Below, piece after piece: positions 22,752 to 31,653 of a DNA stretch of 64,000 bases (its first letter is position 1; each line of letters begins with the position of its first letter). The stretch covers positions 2,046,001 to 2,110,000 of the forward strand of contig NZ_CP157390.1 of NCBI RefSeq assembly GCF_040050925.1, read 5' to 3'. Below the pieces are notes generated by a model that was not told where the DNA came from, did not search any database, and worked only from the letters and a program-made list of their open reading frames with translations. The DNA comes from Leifsonia sp. NPDC080035 (lineage in GTDB: Bacteria > Actinomycetota > Actinomycetes > Actinomycetales > Microbacteriaceae). The translations under genes and the position numbers were made by a program.

Positions 22752-24116
22752 ATGATGAAACCATCGCGTAAGGCCGCCGTCGCCGCAGCGACAGGAGTCG
22801 CCGTGCTCGCCGCACTGGTCGGATGCTCGAGTTCGCCCGCCTCCGAGGCAGGCAACGGCAAGGTCACGATCACGATCGGCGACCGGCCGGCCTCGTCGGA
22901 CAAGGACAATCGCGCCTTCTACGACAGCCAGGTGAAGGCGTTCGAAAAGGCCAACCCCTCCATCACCCTCAAACCGATGGAGACGGCCTGGGACGCCACC
23001 ACCTTCCAGGCCCTGGTCGCGGGCGGCAATCTGCCCGACGTCCTCAGCGTGCCGTTCACCGAGCCCCAGGGGCTCATCGCCCGCAAGCAGGTCGCCGACC
23101 TGAGCGGCGTGCTGAAGTCGAGCAAGCTGATCGACCAGCTGAACCCGACGGTGCTCAAGGTGGCGCAGGACAGCAGCGGCAACACCTACGGCGTCCCGGT
23201 GTCCGCGTACTCCGTCGGCCTCATCTACAACCGCGACCTGTTCACCAAGGCCGGCCTCGACCCCGACAAGCCCCCGACCACCTGGGAGGAGCTGCGCGCC
23301 GACGCCAAGCAGATCACCGAGAAGACCGGTGCCGCCGGCTACGCGCAGCTGACAACCAAGGGCCAGGGCGGCTGGATGTTCACCACCCAGACCTACGCGT
23401 TCGGCGGTAGCGTCGAGAACGCCGACGGCACGAAGGTCACCTTCGACAGCGCGCCGTCCAAGGATGCGCTGAAGGCGCTGCAGCAGATGCGCTGGACCGA
23501 CGCCTCCATGCCCAGCACGACACTCCTCGACCTGGACGCGATGGCCCAGCAGTTCGCCGCAGGGAAGATCGGCATGTTCATGTCGGCGCCCGACCAGTAC
23601 TCCGCCTCGGTGGTCACCAACGGCATGGACCCGAAGAACTTCGCTGTGGGCGGCCTGCCGCAGAACGGCGGCGAGCACGGCACGCTCTCCGGAGGGTCCG
23701 TCGAGGTGGTCAGCCCGAAGGCGACCGAGGAGCAGAAGCAGGCCGCGATCAAGTGGATCGAGTTCTACTACCTGGCCAAGTACCAGGACGAGGGCAAGGC
23801 GACGGCCACCGCCAAGGCCAGCGCCGCCGACAACCAGCCCGTCGGCCTTCCGGGGCTGCCCGTCCTGAGTGCCGAGCAGCAGGCGAAGTACAACGACTGG
23901 ATCAAGCCCTACGTCAACGTGCCTGTCGACAACTTCGCGCCCTACGTGAAGGTGGCGGCCGACCAGGAGATCATCCCCGAGCCGGTGTCCCACGCGCAGG
24001 AGGTCTACGCCGCCCTGGACCCGGTGGTCCAGGCGGTGCTGACCGACCGGAACGCCGACATCGACTCGTTGCTCGCCAAGGCGGCAGGCGCCGTCCAGGC
24101 GAAGCTCGGGCGCTGA
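22752..24116 (+). CDS. sugar ABC transporter substrate-binding lipoprotein
   Basis: A 454-residue family 1 extracellular solute-binding protein. Signal residues 1-24 end in the lipobox LVGC. GLIYNRDLFTKAGLDPDKPPTTWEEL and the later GKIGMFMSAPDQYS and GSVEVVSPKATEEQKQAAIKWIEFY are typical. AAGGAG lies before the two adjacent ATGs at 22752 and 22755. First gene of an operon with two permeases, an SDR and an enolase; the C-terminal region is followed by a strong hairpin. Likely binds the oligosaccharide released by the neighbouring exported hydrolases. Confidence 0.93.
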   Translation: MMKPSRKAAVAAATGVAVLAALVGCSSSPASEAGNGKVTITIGDRPASSDKDNRAFYDSQVKAFEKANPSITLKPMETAWDATTFQALVAGGNLPDVLSVPFTEPQGLIARKQVADLSGVLKSSKLIDQLNPTVLKVAQDSSGNTYGVPVSAYSVGLIYNRDLFTKAGLDPDKPPTTWEELRADAKQITEKTGAAGYAQLTTKGQGGWMFTTQTYAFGGSVENADGTKVTFDSAPSKDALKALQQMRWTDASMPSTTLLDLDAMAQQFAAGKIGMFMSAPDQYSASVVTNGMDPKNFAVGGLPQNGGEHGTLSGGSVEVVSPKATEEQKQAAIKWIEFYYLAKYQDEGKATATAKASAADNQPVGLPGLPVLSAEQQAKYNDWIKPYVNVPVDNFAPYVKVAADQEIIPEPVSHAQEVYAALDPVVQAVLTDRNADIDSLLAKAAGAVQAKLGR

Positions 24117-24121
24117 CGCCC

Positions 24122-24160
24122 CGCGGCCCGGCACGCACGCTCGCGTGCGGCCGGGCCGCG
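24122..24160 (+). promoter_or_regulatory. intercistronic stem-loop between binding protein and permease
   Basis: Arms CGCGGCCCGG (24122-24131) and CCGGGCCGCG (24151-24160) with an inner GCACGC/GCGTGC stem. Such hairpins partly terminate or protect mRNA, giving more binding protein than permease. A ribosome site for the next gene (AAGGAG) follows. Confidence 0.65.
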
Positions 24161-24179
24161 ACATCCCGAAGGAGTCACC

Positions 24180-25142
24180 ATGGTCATCAGGGAGCAAGCC
24201 CCGGCCATTCCTCAGTCCCGCAGCCGGGCGGTGGAGCCGCCTCGCGCACGCCGGCGCAACCGGTTCCTCAGCTGGTATCGCCAGGGCGGATTGGTCGTCG
24301 TGCTCTTCGCCGTGCCGATCGTTCTGATCTTCCTCTACTTCTCGTGGGGGCCGATCGTGAGCGGGCTGCTGATGAGCCTGCAGAAGACGAACCTCGTCGA
24401 CCCCGCGCAGTGGGTGGGCATCGGCAACTTCACCTACGTTCTCGCGGATCCCCTGCTCGGGCAGGCGACGCTCAACACCCTGTACTTCACCGTGCTGGCG
24501 ATCATCTTCGGCTTTCCGCTGCCGATCTTCCTCGCCGTCTTCATGGCCGAGCTCAAGGGCCGGTCGTGGATCTACACGACGCTGGCCTACCTGCCCGTGA
24601 TCGTGCCGCCGGTCGTGTCGATCCTGCTGTGGAAGGTGTTCTACGACTCGTCGGCCGACGGTCTGTTCAACTCCATCCTGGGCGTGATCGGCATCCCTCC
24701 GCAGCCGTGGCTGGACTCGACAGCGACCGCGATGCCCTCCATCGTGCTCGAGTCCACCTGGGCGGCCTCGGGGACCGCGGTCATCATCTACCTCGCTGCT
24801 CTCACCTCGGTGCGCGCCGAGCTGTACGAGGCGGCGGAGCTCGACGGGGCGAGTGTCTGGTCGCGCGTCTGGCACATCACCCTGCCGCAGATCCGCGGGA
24901 TCATCCTGGTGATGCTGCTGCTTCAGATCATCGGCACGATGCAGCTGTTCACCGAGCCGTACCTGTTCACCGGCGGCGGCCCGCAGGGCGCGACCACCAC
25001 GATCCTCCTCCTCATCTACAACTACGCGTTCGTCAACGGCGACTACGGCGCGGCGACGGCGTTGAGCGTCCTGCTCGCGGCGGGACTGTGCGTCCTTTCC
25101 GCGGTCTACCAGCTCGCGACGCGGAAATGGAGCACAGACTGA
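24180..25142 (+). CDS. sugar ABC transporter permease (MalF/UgpA type)
   Basis: A 320-residue inner-membrane permease with six predicted transmembrane helices and a basic N-terminal tail. The EAA loop that docks the ATPase reads YEAAELDGASVWSRVWHITLPQIRG near residue 220. No ATPase gene lies in the operon, so a shared MsmK-type ATPase encoded elsewhere is expected. ATG 24180 follows AAGGAG. The stop overlaps the next start by one base (TGATG). Confidence 0.93.
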   Translation: MVIREQAPAIPQSRSRAVEPPRARRRNRFLSWYRQGGLVVVLFAVPIVLIFLYFSWGPIVSGLLMSLQKTNLVDPAQWVGIGNFTYVLADPLLGQATLNTLYFTVLAIIFGFPLPIFLAVFMAELKGRSWIYTTLAYLPVIVPPVVSILLWKVFYDSSADGLFNSILGVIGIPPQPWLDSTATAMPSIVLESTWAASGTAVIIYLAALTSVRAELYEAAELDGASVWSRVWHITLPQIRGIILVMLLLQIIGTMQLFTEPYLFTGGGPQGATTTILLLIYNYAFVNGDYGAATALSVLLAAGLCVLSAVYQLATRKWSTD

Positions 25143-26113
25143 TGAGCAGCTCACTTCTCGAGAGCGACGAGCAGGCGCGACTCGACGCGCCGGTCGTCCC
25201 CACCGCCCGCAGACGCCGGCGCGCTGCGGACGGCGGCGAGCGGAGCGTGATCTCCTTCAGCGACCGCAAACGCCTCCGCGTGCGGGTGCCGCTGACCATC
25301 GTGCAGATCCTCATCCTGGTCGGGCTGGTGATCGCCGGCCTCGGACCGCTGCTGTGGCTGCTGAAGGCGGCGATCTCGCCCACTCAGGACACGCTGCGCG
25401 AACCGCTCGCGCTGTTCCCGTCCGGCGTCGTGCAGTGGCAGAACCTCGCGACGGCGTGGGATCAGGGGCACATCGGCTACTACCTGGGCAACACCGCGAT
25501 CCTCGCGCTCGGCGCGATGATCGCCAACCTCTTCGTCTGCACGACCGGCGCGTACGTGCTCAGCGTCCTCCGGCCGAAGTGGGGGCCGATCCTGTCGGGC
25601 GCCATCCTCGCGACGCTGTTCATCCCGAGCATCGTCTCCCTCGTCCCGCTCTACCTGACCGTGCTGAAGATGCCCGTGATCGGGGCCAACCTGACCAACA
25701 CCTACTGGGCCGTCTGGCTGCCGGCGGCCGCGAGCGCGTTCAACGTGCTGGTCATCAAGCGCTTCTTCGACTCGATCCCGCGCGAGTACTTCGAGGCCGC
25801 CCGGATCGACGGAGCCGGCCACGTGCGGGTGTTCACGACCGTGGTGCTCCCGCTCTCGCGTCCCATCCTCGGCGTCGTCGCCCTGCTCGCCGTCATCGCC
25901 TCCTGGAAGGACTACCTGTGGCCCCTGCTCGTGCTCCCCGACCCGGCGCTCCAACCGGTGTCGGTCGCGCTGCCGAAGCTGGCGGCGCGCAGCGAGCTCA
26001 ACATCCAGATGGCGGGGCTGTTCCTGGCGCTGCTCATCCCGGTGGTGCTGTTCATCGTCTTCCAGCGGTCGTTCCTCCGGGGCGTCGGAATGTCCGGCGG
26101 GGTGAAGGGATGA
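25142..26113 (+). CDS. sugar ABC transporter permease (MalG/UgpE type)
   Basis: A 323-residue permease, partner of the preceding gene. A long Arg-rich cytoplasmic N-terminus (TARRRRRAADGG) precedes the first helix (LTIVQILILVGLVIAGLGPLLWLL). The EAA loop is YFEAARIDGAGHVRVFTTVVLPL, and the C-terminus ends RSFLRGVGMSGGVKG as usual for this subfamily. Overlaps both neighbours, so it is co-translated. Confidence 0.93.
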   Translation: MSSSLLESDEQARLDAPVVPTARRRRRAADGGERSVISFSDRKRLRVRVPLTIVQILILVGLVIAGLGPLLWLLKAAISPTQDTLREPLALFPSGVVQWQNLATAWDQGHIGYYLGNTAILALGAMIANLFVCTTGAYVLSVLRPKWGPILSGAILATLFIPSIVSLVPLYLTVLKMPVIGANLTNTYWAVWLPAAASAFNVLVIKRFFDSIPREYFEAARIDGAGHVRVFTTVVLPLSRPILGVVALLAVIASWKDYLWPLLVLPDPALQPVSVALPKLAARSELNIQMAGLFLALLIPVVLFIVFQRSFLRGVGMSGGVKG

Positions 26114-27018
26114 TCGGGCCTCTGGGTGCGCTGCCCCGCCGCGTGCTGGTCACCGGAGCCGACGGTTCGATCGGCCGCGCGACCACCGAGCGCCTGATCG
26201 GCCTCGGCGTCGCCGTGACCGCGCTGTCGCTCGACTTCGCCGCGGACAGCCCGGCCGACCGGGTGATCGTCGGCGACGCGCGCGACGAGGCGACCGTGGC
26301 CGGGGCGCTGGAGGGCGCCGACGCGGTCGTCCACCTCGCGGCGATCCCGCATCCCTCGCTGGGGACGCCTGCGGTCGTCTTCGGGACGAACGCCGTCGCG
26401 ACGTTCACCGTGCTCGCCCAGGCCGGGCAGGCGGGCGTGCAGCGTGCCGTGATCGCCAGCAGCATCAACGCGTTCGGCGTCCCGATGAACACGAACCAGG
26501 TGATGCCCGCCTACTACCCGCTCGACGAGGAGATCCCCGCCGACATCGCGGACGGCTACTCCCTCTCCAAGCAGGCCGACGAGGCGAGCGCGCGGATGGC
26601 GTTCCGGCGCTGGGGGATCAGCAGCGTCGCGCTGCGGTTCCCGCTCATCAAGGACAGGGACACCCTCCTGCGGAGCGCGGAGGACATCGCGAACGACCCG
26701 TCGAGCATGGCCAGGGAGGGATGGGCGTACCTCGACCTGCGTGACGGTGTCCGCGCCATCGAGCTGGCCCTGACCGTGCCGCTGAGCGGTGCGCACGTCG
26801 TCGGCCTCAGCGCGGACGACCTTCTGATCGACCGCCCGGCCGCCGAGCTGCTCCGTGCCTACGCGCCCTCCGTGCCTGTGCGTGGGGTGATCGGCGCACA
26901 CGGACCGCTCGTGGACACCACACGGGCGCGCGACCTGCTCGGCTTCGAGCCGCAGCACTCCATCCACCGGCCCGACCGGGCCGACGACGAGCTCGAGTTG
27001 GGAGCCCTCCGTGCGTGA
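26110..27018 (+). CDS. NAD(P)-dependent sugar epimerase/dehydrogenase-like SDR
   Basis: A 302-residue extended SDR. Rossmann motif VTGADGSIGRAT near residues 15-25, VVHLAAIPHPS, active-site Tyr-Lys in DGYSLSKQADE and the serine region IASSINAFG. It resembles uronate dehydrogenases and UDP-sugar epimerase-like proteins found in catabolic operons. With the mannonate-dehydratase-like enzyme next to it, oxidation of an imported sugar or uronate is plausible (inference). Starts in a 4-bp overlap with the permease gene. Confidence 0.85.
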   Translation: MIGPLGALPRRVLVTGADGSIGRATTERLIGLGVAVTALSLDFAADSPADRVIVGDARDEATVAGALEGADAVVHLAAIPHPSLGTPAVVFGTNAVATFTVLAQAGQAGVQRAVIASSINAFGVPMNTNQVMPAYYPLDEEIPADIADGYSLSKQADEASARMAFRRWGISSVALRFPLIKDRDTLLRSAEDIANDPSSMAREGWAYLDLRDGVRAIELALTVPLSGAHVVGLSADDLLIDRPAAELLRAYAPSVPVRGVIGAHGPLVDTTRARDLLGFEPQHSIHRPDRADDELELGALRA

Positions 27019-28282
27019 CACCGCCCCGTTCCACACCTTCGACCAGCCGTGGACGGCCAGAGAGGCCGTGCGCATCACCGGCATCCGCGCCATCGTGACG
27101 GCGCCGGAGGGCATCCCCCTGGTGGTGGTCCGTGTCGATACCGACGTCGACGGGCTGTACGGGCTCGGCTGCGCGACCTTCACCCAGCGCTGGCACGCCG
27201 TCGTCGCGTTCGTCGAGCGGCACCTCGCGCCGCTGGTGGTCGGGCGGTACCCCGGTGACATCGGCGACCTGACCCGGCTGTCGCGCTACTCCGGCTACTG
27301 GCGCGAGGGCCCGGTGGAGAACAACGCGCTCTCGGGCCTCGACATGGCGCTGTGGGACATCGCGGGCAAGCGCGCGGGGCTTCCGGTGCACGAGTTGCTC
27401 GGCGGCAAGGTGCGGGCAGCGGCCGACACGTACATCCATGCCGGCGGCCGTGACATCCGGAGCACGCTGGATCAGGCGGAGGAATTCGTCGCGCAGGGCT
27501 GGCGCCACGTGCGGCTGCAGTCCGGCCAGACTGGCATCGGCACCTACGGCGCTCCTGTGGTCGAGGGGGTGCCGCGCGCCGGCGCGCCGTATCCGCGCGG
27601 CTGGAACGTCGGCGAGTACCTGGCCGGTCTGCCCCGGCTGTTCGAGCAGGCCCGCGAGCGCCTCGGCGACGGCGTCGAGCTGCTGCACGACGTGCACTCG
27701 CGGCTCACGCCCAAGCAGGCGGTCGTCCTCGCCCGGTCGCTGGAGCCGTACCGACTGTACTTCCTGGAGGATGTGCTGGCCCCCGAGCACTGGGACCGAC
27801 TCCCCGAGGTGCGCTCGCAGTCCCCGGTGCCCATCGCGGTCGGCGAGCTCGCCACCTCCCTCACCGACGCCGCGCGGCTGATCAGCGGCGGAGGCGTGGA
27901 CTTCATCCGCGCCCACATCTCGGCGATCGGCGGCCTCACGCCCGCCAAGAAGCTGGCCACCCTCGCCGAGTTCTTCGGAGTCAGGACCGCGTGGCACGCC
28001 CCGGGCGACACCTCGCCGGTGGGCGCCGCCGCCAACGTGGCGGTCGATGTCACGACGAGCGCGTTCGGCATCCAGGAAGGGCACGTCTACAACGAGGCGA
28101 CGCACGAGGTGTTCCCCGGGACGCTGGACATCGTCGACGGCTGGCTCACGCCGAACGAGGCGCCCGGCTGGGGCATCGACCTCGACGAGCGTGAGGCGGC
28201 GCGCTACCCCGCCGAGCTCTCCGCCCACGACGAGTGGGCCGCGGGCGTGAGAGGGCTCGACGGGGGGTTGTACGCTCCGTGA
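27011..28282 (+). CDS. enolase-superfamily sugar acid dehydratase (ManD/RspA-like)
   Basis: A 423-residue member of the mandelate racemase/enolase superfamily. Metal and catalytic residues are visible: LLHDVHSRL (Asp, His), YFLEDVLAPE (Glu), VGELATS (Glu), RAHISAIGG and WHAPGDTSPVG, and the C-terminal PNEAPGWGIDLDE loop typical of D-mannonate/D-gluconate dehydratases. Product would be 2-keto-3-deoxygluconate. GTG 27011 follows GGGAG and overlaps the SDR gene by 8 bp. Slightly longer than typical ManD (about 400). Confidence 0.88.
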   Translation: MRDTAPFHTFDQPWTAREAVRITGIRAIVTAPEGIPLVVVRVDTDVDGLYGLGCATFTQRWHAVVAFVERHLAPLVVGRYPGDIGDLTRLSRYSGYWREGPVENNALSGLDMALWDIAGKRAGLPVHELLGGKVRAAADTYIHAGGRDIRSTLDQAEEFVAQGWRHVRLQSGQTGIGTYGAPVVEGVPRAGAPYPRGWNVGEYLAGLPRLFEQARERLGDGVELLHDVHSRLTPKQAVVLARSLEPYRLYFLEDVLAPEHWDRLPEVRSQSPVPIAVGELATSLTDAARLISGGGVDFIRAHISAIGGLTPAKKLATLAEFFGVRTAWHAPGDTSPVGAAANVAVDVTTSAFGIQEGHVYNEATHEVFPGTLDIVDGWLTPNEAPGWGIDLDEREAARYPAELSAHDEWAAGVRGLDGGLYAP

Positions 28283-28296
28283 CGCCGGGATGACGG

Positions 28297-29826
28297 TCAG
28301 TGGGCGACGACAGGCTCCGGGGCGTCGGCCTCCGTGTCGGCACCGCGGACCGGCGAGTCCGCGGCGGTGACGGGGCGCCGGCGGTAGAGGAACGCGGTCA
28401 GCACCGCGCCGAACGCGAAGAACGCCGCGCCCCACCAATACGCCGTCGCGTAGCTGTGCACGGCCGCCTCGGCCGCGACGGCCGGGGTCGGCGGCAGGTG
28501 CGACGCGAGGTAGTCGGTCGCGGCGGTCGCGGCCAGCGTGTTGAGCAGGGCCGTGCCGATCGAGCCTCCGACCTGCTGGCTGGTGTTGACCATGGCGGAC
28601 GCCACGCCCGCGTAGTGCCGGTCGACGCCGAGGGTCGCGGTCTGGATGGCCGCCGGCATCGTCGAGCCCATCCCGAAGCCGAGGATCATGAGCGGAGGCA
28701 GAAGGTCGACAGCATAGTTCGCGGTCACTCCGAGGTGCGTCAGGTAGACCATGCCGCTGGCGGCGATCGTCATGCCGATCGGCACCATGACCTTCGGTCC
28801 GAAGCGCGGCAGGAAGATGTTGGTCGAGAGCTGAGCGGCGAGCACCAGCATCGCGATCATCGGCAGGAAGCCGAGTCCCGTCTGGATGGGCGTGAACTTC
28901 AGCGTCGCCTGCAGGTAGTAGGTGACGAACAGGAAGATGCCGAACATCCCTGCGCCCGCGATCAGGATCGCGCTGTACGACGCCGCCCGGTTGCGGTGCA
29001 GGACGATCGGGAGCGGGAGCAGCGGGTGCTCCGCACGGCGCTGCCAGAGCACGAAGGCGATCAGGAGCACGCCCGCGGCGGTGAGGAAGCCCCACGAGGC
29101 CGGCGAGTCCCAGCCGTCGGACTCCGCGTTGGAGAAGCCGTACACGAGCGAGAACAGCGCGGCCGAGACCAGGATGGTGCCGGGCACATCCAGCTTCGGT
29201 CGCGGTCCGACGCGCGGCACGGAGGTGACGAAGACGAGGGCGCCCGCGATCGCGACGATCGCGATGACCACGTTGATGTAGAGGTTCCAGCGCCAGTCGA
29301 GCTGCTCGGTGAGCACGCCGCCGAGCAGCAGGCCGACGGCGCCGCCGGCTCCCGCGATGGCACCGAAGATGCCGAACGCGCGGGCGCGCTCCTTCGGCAC
29401 GGTGAAGGTCGTTGTCAGCACGGCGAGGGCGGTCGGGGCGAGCAGCGCGCCGAACGCCCCCTGGAGGGCCCGCGCGCCGACCAGCAGGCCGAAGGTGGTG
29501 GCCGCGCCGCCGAGCGCGGAGGCGCCGGCGAACCCGATCAGTCCGATGATGAAGGAGCGTTTGCGGCCGATGAGGTCGGAGAGGCGGCCGCCGAAGAGGA
29601 GGAGGCTGCCGAAGGCGAGCGAATAGGCGGTCACGATCCACTGGCGGTCCGCGTTGCTGAAGCCGAGATCGGCCTGCGCGGAGGGCAGTGCGATGTTCAC
29701 GACGGTCGAGTCGAGGACGACCATCAGCTGCGCCAGCGCGACGGTGACGAGCGTCCACCAGCGGCGGGTGGATGCGGCCGGCTGCCCGGGTGCGGCCGGC
29801 GAAAGAGTGGGCGAGGTCTGTGGCAT
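28297..29826 (-). CDS. MFS drug exporter, DHA2 family (14 TM)
   Basis: A 509-residue proton-driven exporter. Motif A GGRLSDLIGRKRSF, motif C GAIAGAGGAVGLLLGG and the first helix LAQLMVVLDSTVVNIALPSAQ are the classic DHA2 (EmrB/QacA) signatures. A short Pro/Ala-rich N-terminus and an acidic C-terminus frame fourteen predicted helices. Starts at 29826 or 29838, both leaderless-looking. Divergent from a TetR gene with a palindrome between them, so drug-inducible export is likely. Confidence 0.93.
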   Translation of the reverse strand: MPQTSPTLSPAAPGQPAASTRRWWTLVTVALAQLMVVLDSTVVNIALPSAQADLGFSNADRQWIVTAYSLAFGSLLLFGGRLSDLIGRKRSFIIGLIGFAGASALGGAATTFGLLVGARALQGAFGALLAPTALAVLTTTFTVPKERARAFGIFGAIAGAGGAVGLLLGGVLTEQLDWRWNLYINVVIAIVAIAGALVFVTSVPRVGPRPKLDVPGTILVSAALFSLVYGFSNAESDGWDSPASWGFLTAAGVLLIAFVLWQRRAEHPLLPLPIVLHRNRAASYSAILIAGAGMFGIFLFVTYYLQATLKFTPIQTGLGFLPMIAMLVLAAQLSTNIFLPRFGPKVMVPIGMTIAASGMVYLTHLGVTANYAVDLLPPLMILGFGMGSTMPAAIQTATLGVDRHYAGVASAMVNTSQQVGGSIGTALLNTLAATAATDYLASHLPPTPAVAAEAAVHSYATAYWWGAAFFAFGAVLTAFLYRRRPVTAADSPVRGADTEADAPEPVVAH

Positions 29827-29841
29827 GCGGGCCAGCATATA

Positions 29842-29859
29842 CGAAACTCGCGAGTTCCG
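29842..29859. promoter_or_regulatory. TetR-type operator between the MFS gene and tetR
   Basis: CGAAACTCGCGAGTTCCG, central ten bases ACTCGCGAGT perfect, one mismatch pair outside. It lies 16 bp before the MFS start and 39 bp before tetR, so one dimer could block both promoters. Confidence 0.65.
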
Positions 29860-29897
29860 GATCTCTTTTGTTCAGAAATTCATCTAGACTGTCTGCA

Positions 29898-30530
29898 ATG
29901 GAAACTTCAGCCCCCGCGACGAGGCTCGGGCGCAAGCGGGACCACACGCGCGACCCGGAGATCCTCGACGCCGCCCTCGACGTGCTCGCAGAGGTCGGCT
30001 ACGACCGCATGACCATGGACATGGTGGCCGCGCGCGCCAAGGCCGGCAAGGCCACGGTGTACCGGCGCTGGCCGTCGAAGGCCGACCTCGTGATCGAGGC
30101 CGTCGCCTGCATGAAGAAGGCGGATGCCGACCCCGCGAAGCTGCCCGACACCGGGACGCTTCGCGGGGATCTGATCGCGATGATGAAGCCGCACACGATC
30201 GTGGACGCCGAGAAGAAGCTGCAGGTGATGGCCGGCTTGGTCTCGATGCTCGCGCAGAGTCCCGAGTTCACCGACGCCGTGAACGAGGCGATCGTCGAGC
30301 CGCGCGCCTCCATCAACAGGGTGTTCCTGCGCCGGGCGGTCGACCGCGGCGAGATCCCGGCGGACGTGGACATCGACCAGCTCGCCCTCCTCGCGCCGTC
30401 GATGGCCGCCTACCGCACGCTCGTACTGCGCAAGCCGGTCGACCGTGCGTTCCTCATGGGCGTGCTCGACGACATCCTGCTGCCCGCGGTGGGCATCCGG
30501 AAGGGCGACGCGGTCAGCGCGCAGGCGTGA
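29898..30530 (+). CDS. TetR-family repressor of the DHA2 exporter
   Basis: A 210-residue TetR/AcrR protein with the HTH at about residues 30-55 (MTMDMVAARAKAGKATVYRRWPSKADL) and a TetR_C_11-like ligand domain. ATG 29898. Divergent from the MFS exporter. Its last 17 bp overlap the end of the oppositely transcribed SRPBCC gene. Confidence 0.92.
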   Translation: METSAPATRLGRKRDHTRDPEILDAALDVLAEVGYDRMTMDMVAARAKAGKATVYRRWPSKADLVIEAVACMKKADADPAKLPDTGTLRGDLIAMMKPHTIVDAEKKLQVMAGLVSMLAQSPEFTDAVNEAIVEPRASINRVFLRRAVDRGEIPADVDIDQLALLAPSMAAYRTLVLRKPVDRAFLMGVLDDILLPAVGIRKGDAVSAQA

Positions 30531-30987
30531 GGTAGAGGCCGAGGGACTCGATCAGCCCCTTCGTGCCCCGCTCGCGGCTGACCCCGTCCGCCCAGAAGCG
30601 GTCGAAGAAGACGCCGTGCTCGGTGTGCGTGAAGCGCGTTCCGCTCTCGATCGGGTCGAACTCCAGCGAGGCGACGGACGTGGACATGTGCTCGCCGTCG
30701 AGCCACATGTCGTAGGTCGTCACGATGCGGACGTGCTCCACGATGTCGGTGTAGGTCGCGACGTAGCGCGAGACGGGTCCGTCGTGGAACTTCGCCTCGT
30801 CGATGTCGCGGCCGCCGACCCGGAAGTCGAAGACCCATTCGCGGTTCTGCTCGAAGGCATCGCCGGCGCCCCACCAGGCGAGCTTCTCCTGCTCGACCGC
30901 GAAGGCGTCCCAGACGCGCTCGATCGGTGCGGGGTAGTCGCGGGTCAGCGTGAAGCCGGAGCGTGCCAGGCGGCGTTCGATCGTCAT
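30514..30987 (-). CDS. SRPBCC / AHSA1-domain protein
   Basis: A 157-residue helix-grip-fold protein. RDYPAPIERVWDAFAVEQEKLAWWGA, FDFRVGGRDIDEAKF and the closing helix GVSRERGTKGLIESLGLYL are characteristic of AHSA1-like SRPBCC proteins, which form a hydrophobic ligand pocket. Third gene of an ArsR-led operon; the ArsR/SRPBCC pairing is very common and suggests a small-molecule response. Substrate unknown. Confidence 0.88.
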   Translation of the reverse strand: MTIERRLARSGFTLTRDYPAPIERVWDAFAVEQEKLAWWGAGDAFEQNREWVFDFRVGGRDIDEAKFHDGPVSRYVATYTDIVEHVRIVTTYDMWLDGEHMSTSVASLEFDPIESGTRFTHTEHGVFFDRFWADGVSRERGTKGLIESLGLYLTPAR

Positions 30988-31001
30988 GATTCGTTCCTTT
31001 C

Positions 31002-31652
31002 TCAGCGGGTGAGGGTGATGTGGAGCTCGCCGCTCTCGGCGACCTCGCTGGTCACGGTGTAGTCGGCGTCGAAGCCGGCGAGGTCGTCGAACAGGCGGTG
31101 TCCCCGGCCGAGGAAGATCGGCGCCACCATCAGATGCAGGTCGTCGACGAGTCCGGCTCGGAGGAAGGCGCTGGCGGTGCCGTATCCACCGCCGATGCGC
31201 ACGTCCCGGCCGCCGGCGGCCCGGGTCGCCTCGGCGAGCACGTCCTCGGGGCTCGCGTCGCGGAAGTGGAACGTCGTGCCGCCGGCCATCTCGACGGAGG
31301 GCCGCGGCGCGCTGTGCGTGAGCACGTAGACCGGGGTGCCGAACGGCGGCCGCTCGCCCCACCAGCCCTTCCAGTCCGGGTCGTCGGGGAAGCTGTGCAG
31401 GCCGAACATCCCGGCCCCCATGATCTCGGCGCCGACGCCCTCGAAGAACGCGGCGGCGTAGCGCTCGTCCACTCCCGTCGTGCCGGCACCGGTGGTGTCC
31501 CCGAAGATCCTGGCGCGGAAGGTGCGGGTGGCGGTGTATGCGGCCGTCAGGCGCCCCCAGTCCGGGCCCATCGGTTCGTCGGGCGTCGCATCGGCGGGGT
31601 CGGGCGTGTAGCCGTCGAGCGAGGCGAAGAGGTCCATGCGGACGCGGGTCAT
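31002..31652 (-). CDS. dihydrofolate reductase-like (RibD C-terminal) protein, copy 1
   Basis: A 216-residue RibD_C-fold protein. FASLDGY at the N-terminus, GAGMFG (substrate loop), VRIGGGYGTASAFLRAGLVDDLHLMVAPIFLGRGHRLFDDL form the NADPH-binding and C-terminal blocks. These proteins are annotated as dihydrofolate or riboflavin reductase-like, but most have no known substrate. Lies 1 bp from the ArsR stop, so it is in the same transcript. Two paralogues occur at 35036 and 60084. Confidence 0.9.
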   Translation of the reverse strand: MTRVRMDLFASLDGYTPDPADATPDEPMGPDWGRLTAAYTATRTFRARIFGDTTGAGTTGVDERYAAAFFEGVGAEIMGAGMFGLHSFPDDPDWKGWWGERPPFGTPVYVLTHSAPRPSVEMAGGTTFHFRDASPEDVLAEATRAAGGRDVRIGGGYGTASAFLRAGLVDDLHLMVAPIFLGRGHRLFDDLAGFDADYTVTSEVAESGELHITLTR

Positions 31653-31653
31653 G

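Noticed and set aside
22749..25154. 801-residue open frame on the minus strand across the sugar ABC operon
   Set aside because: Composition is the Arg/Val/Asp/Glu/Gly-rich shadow of a GC-rich coding strand; the plus strand encodes clear transport proteins.
26807..29947. 1046-residue minus-strand open frame
   Set aside because: It shadows the SDR, ManD-like and MFS genes in a wrong frame; no domain is recognisable.
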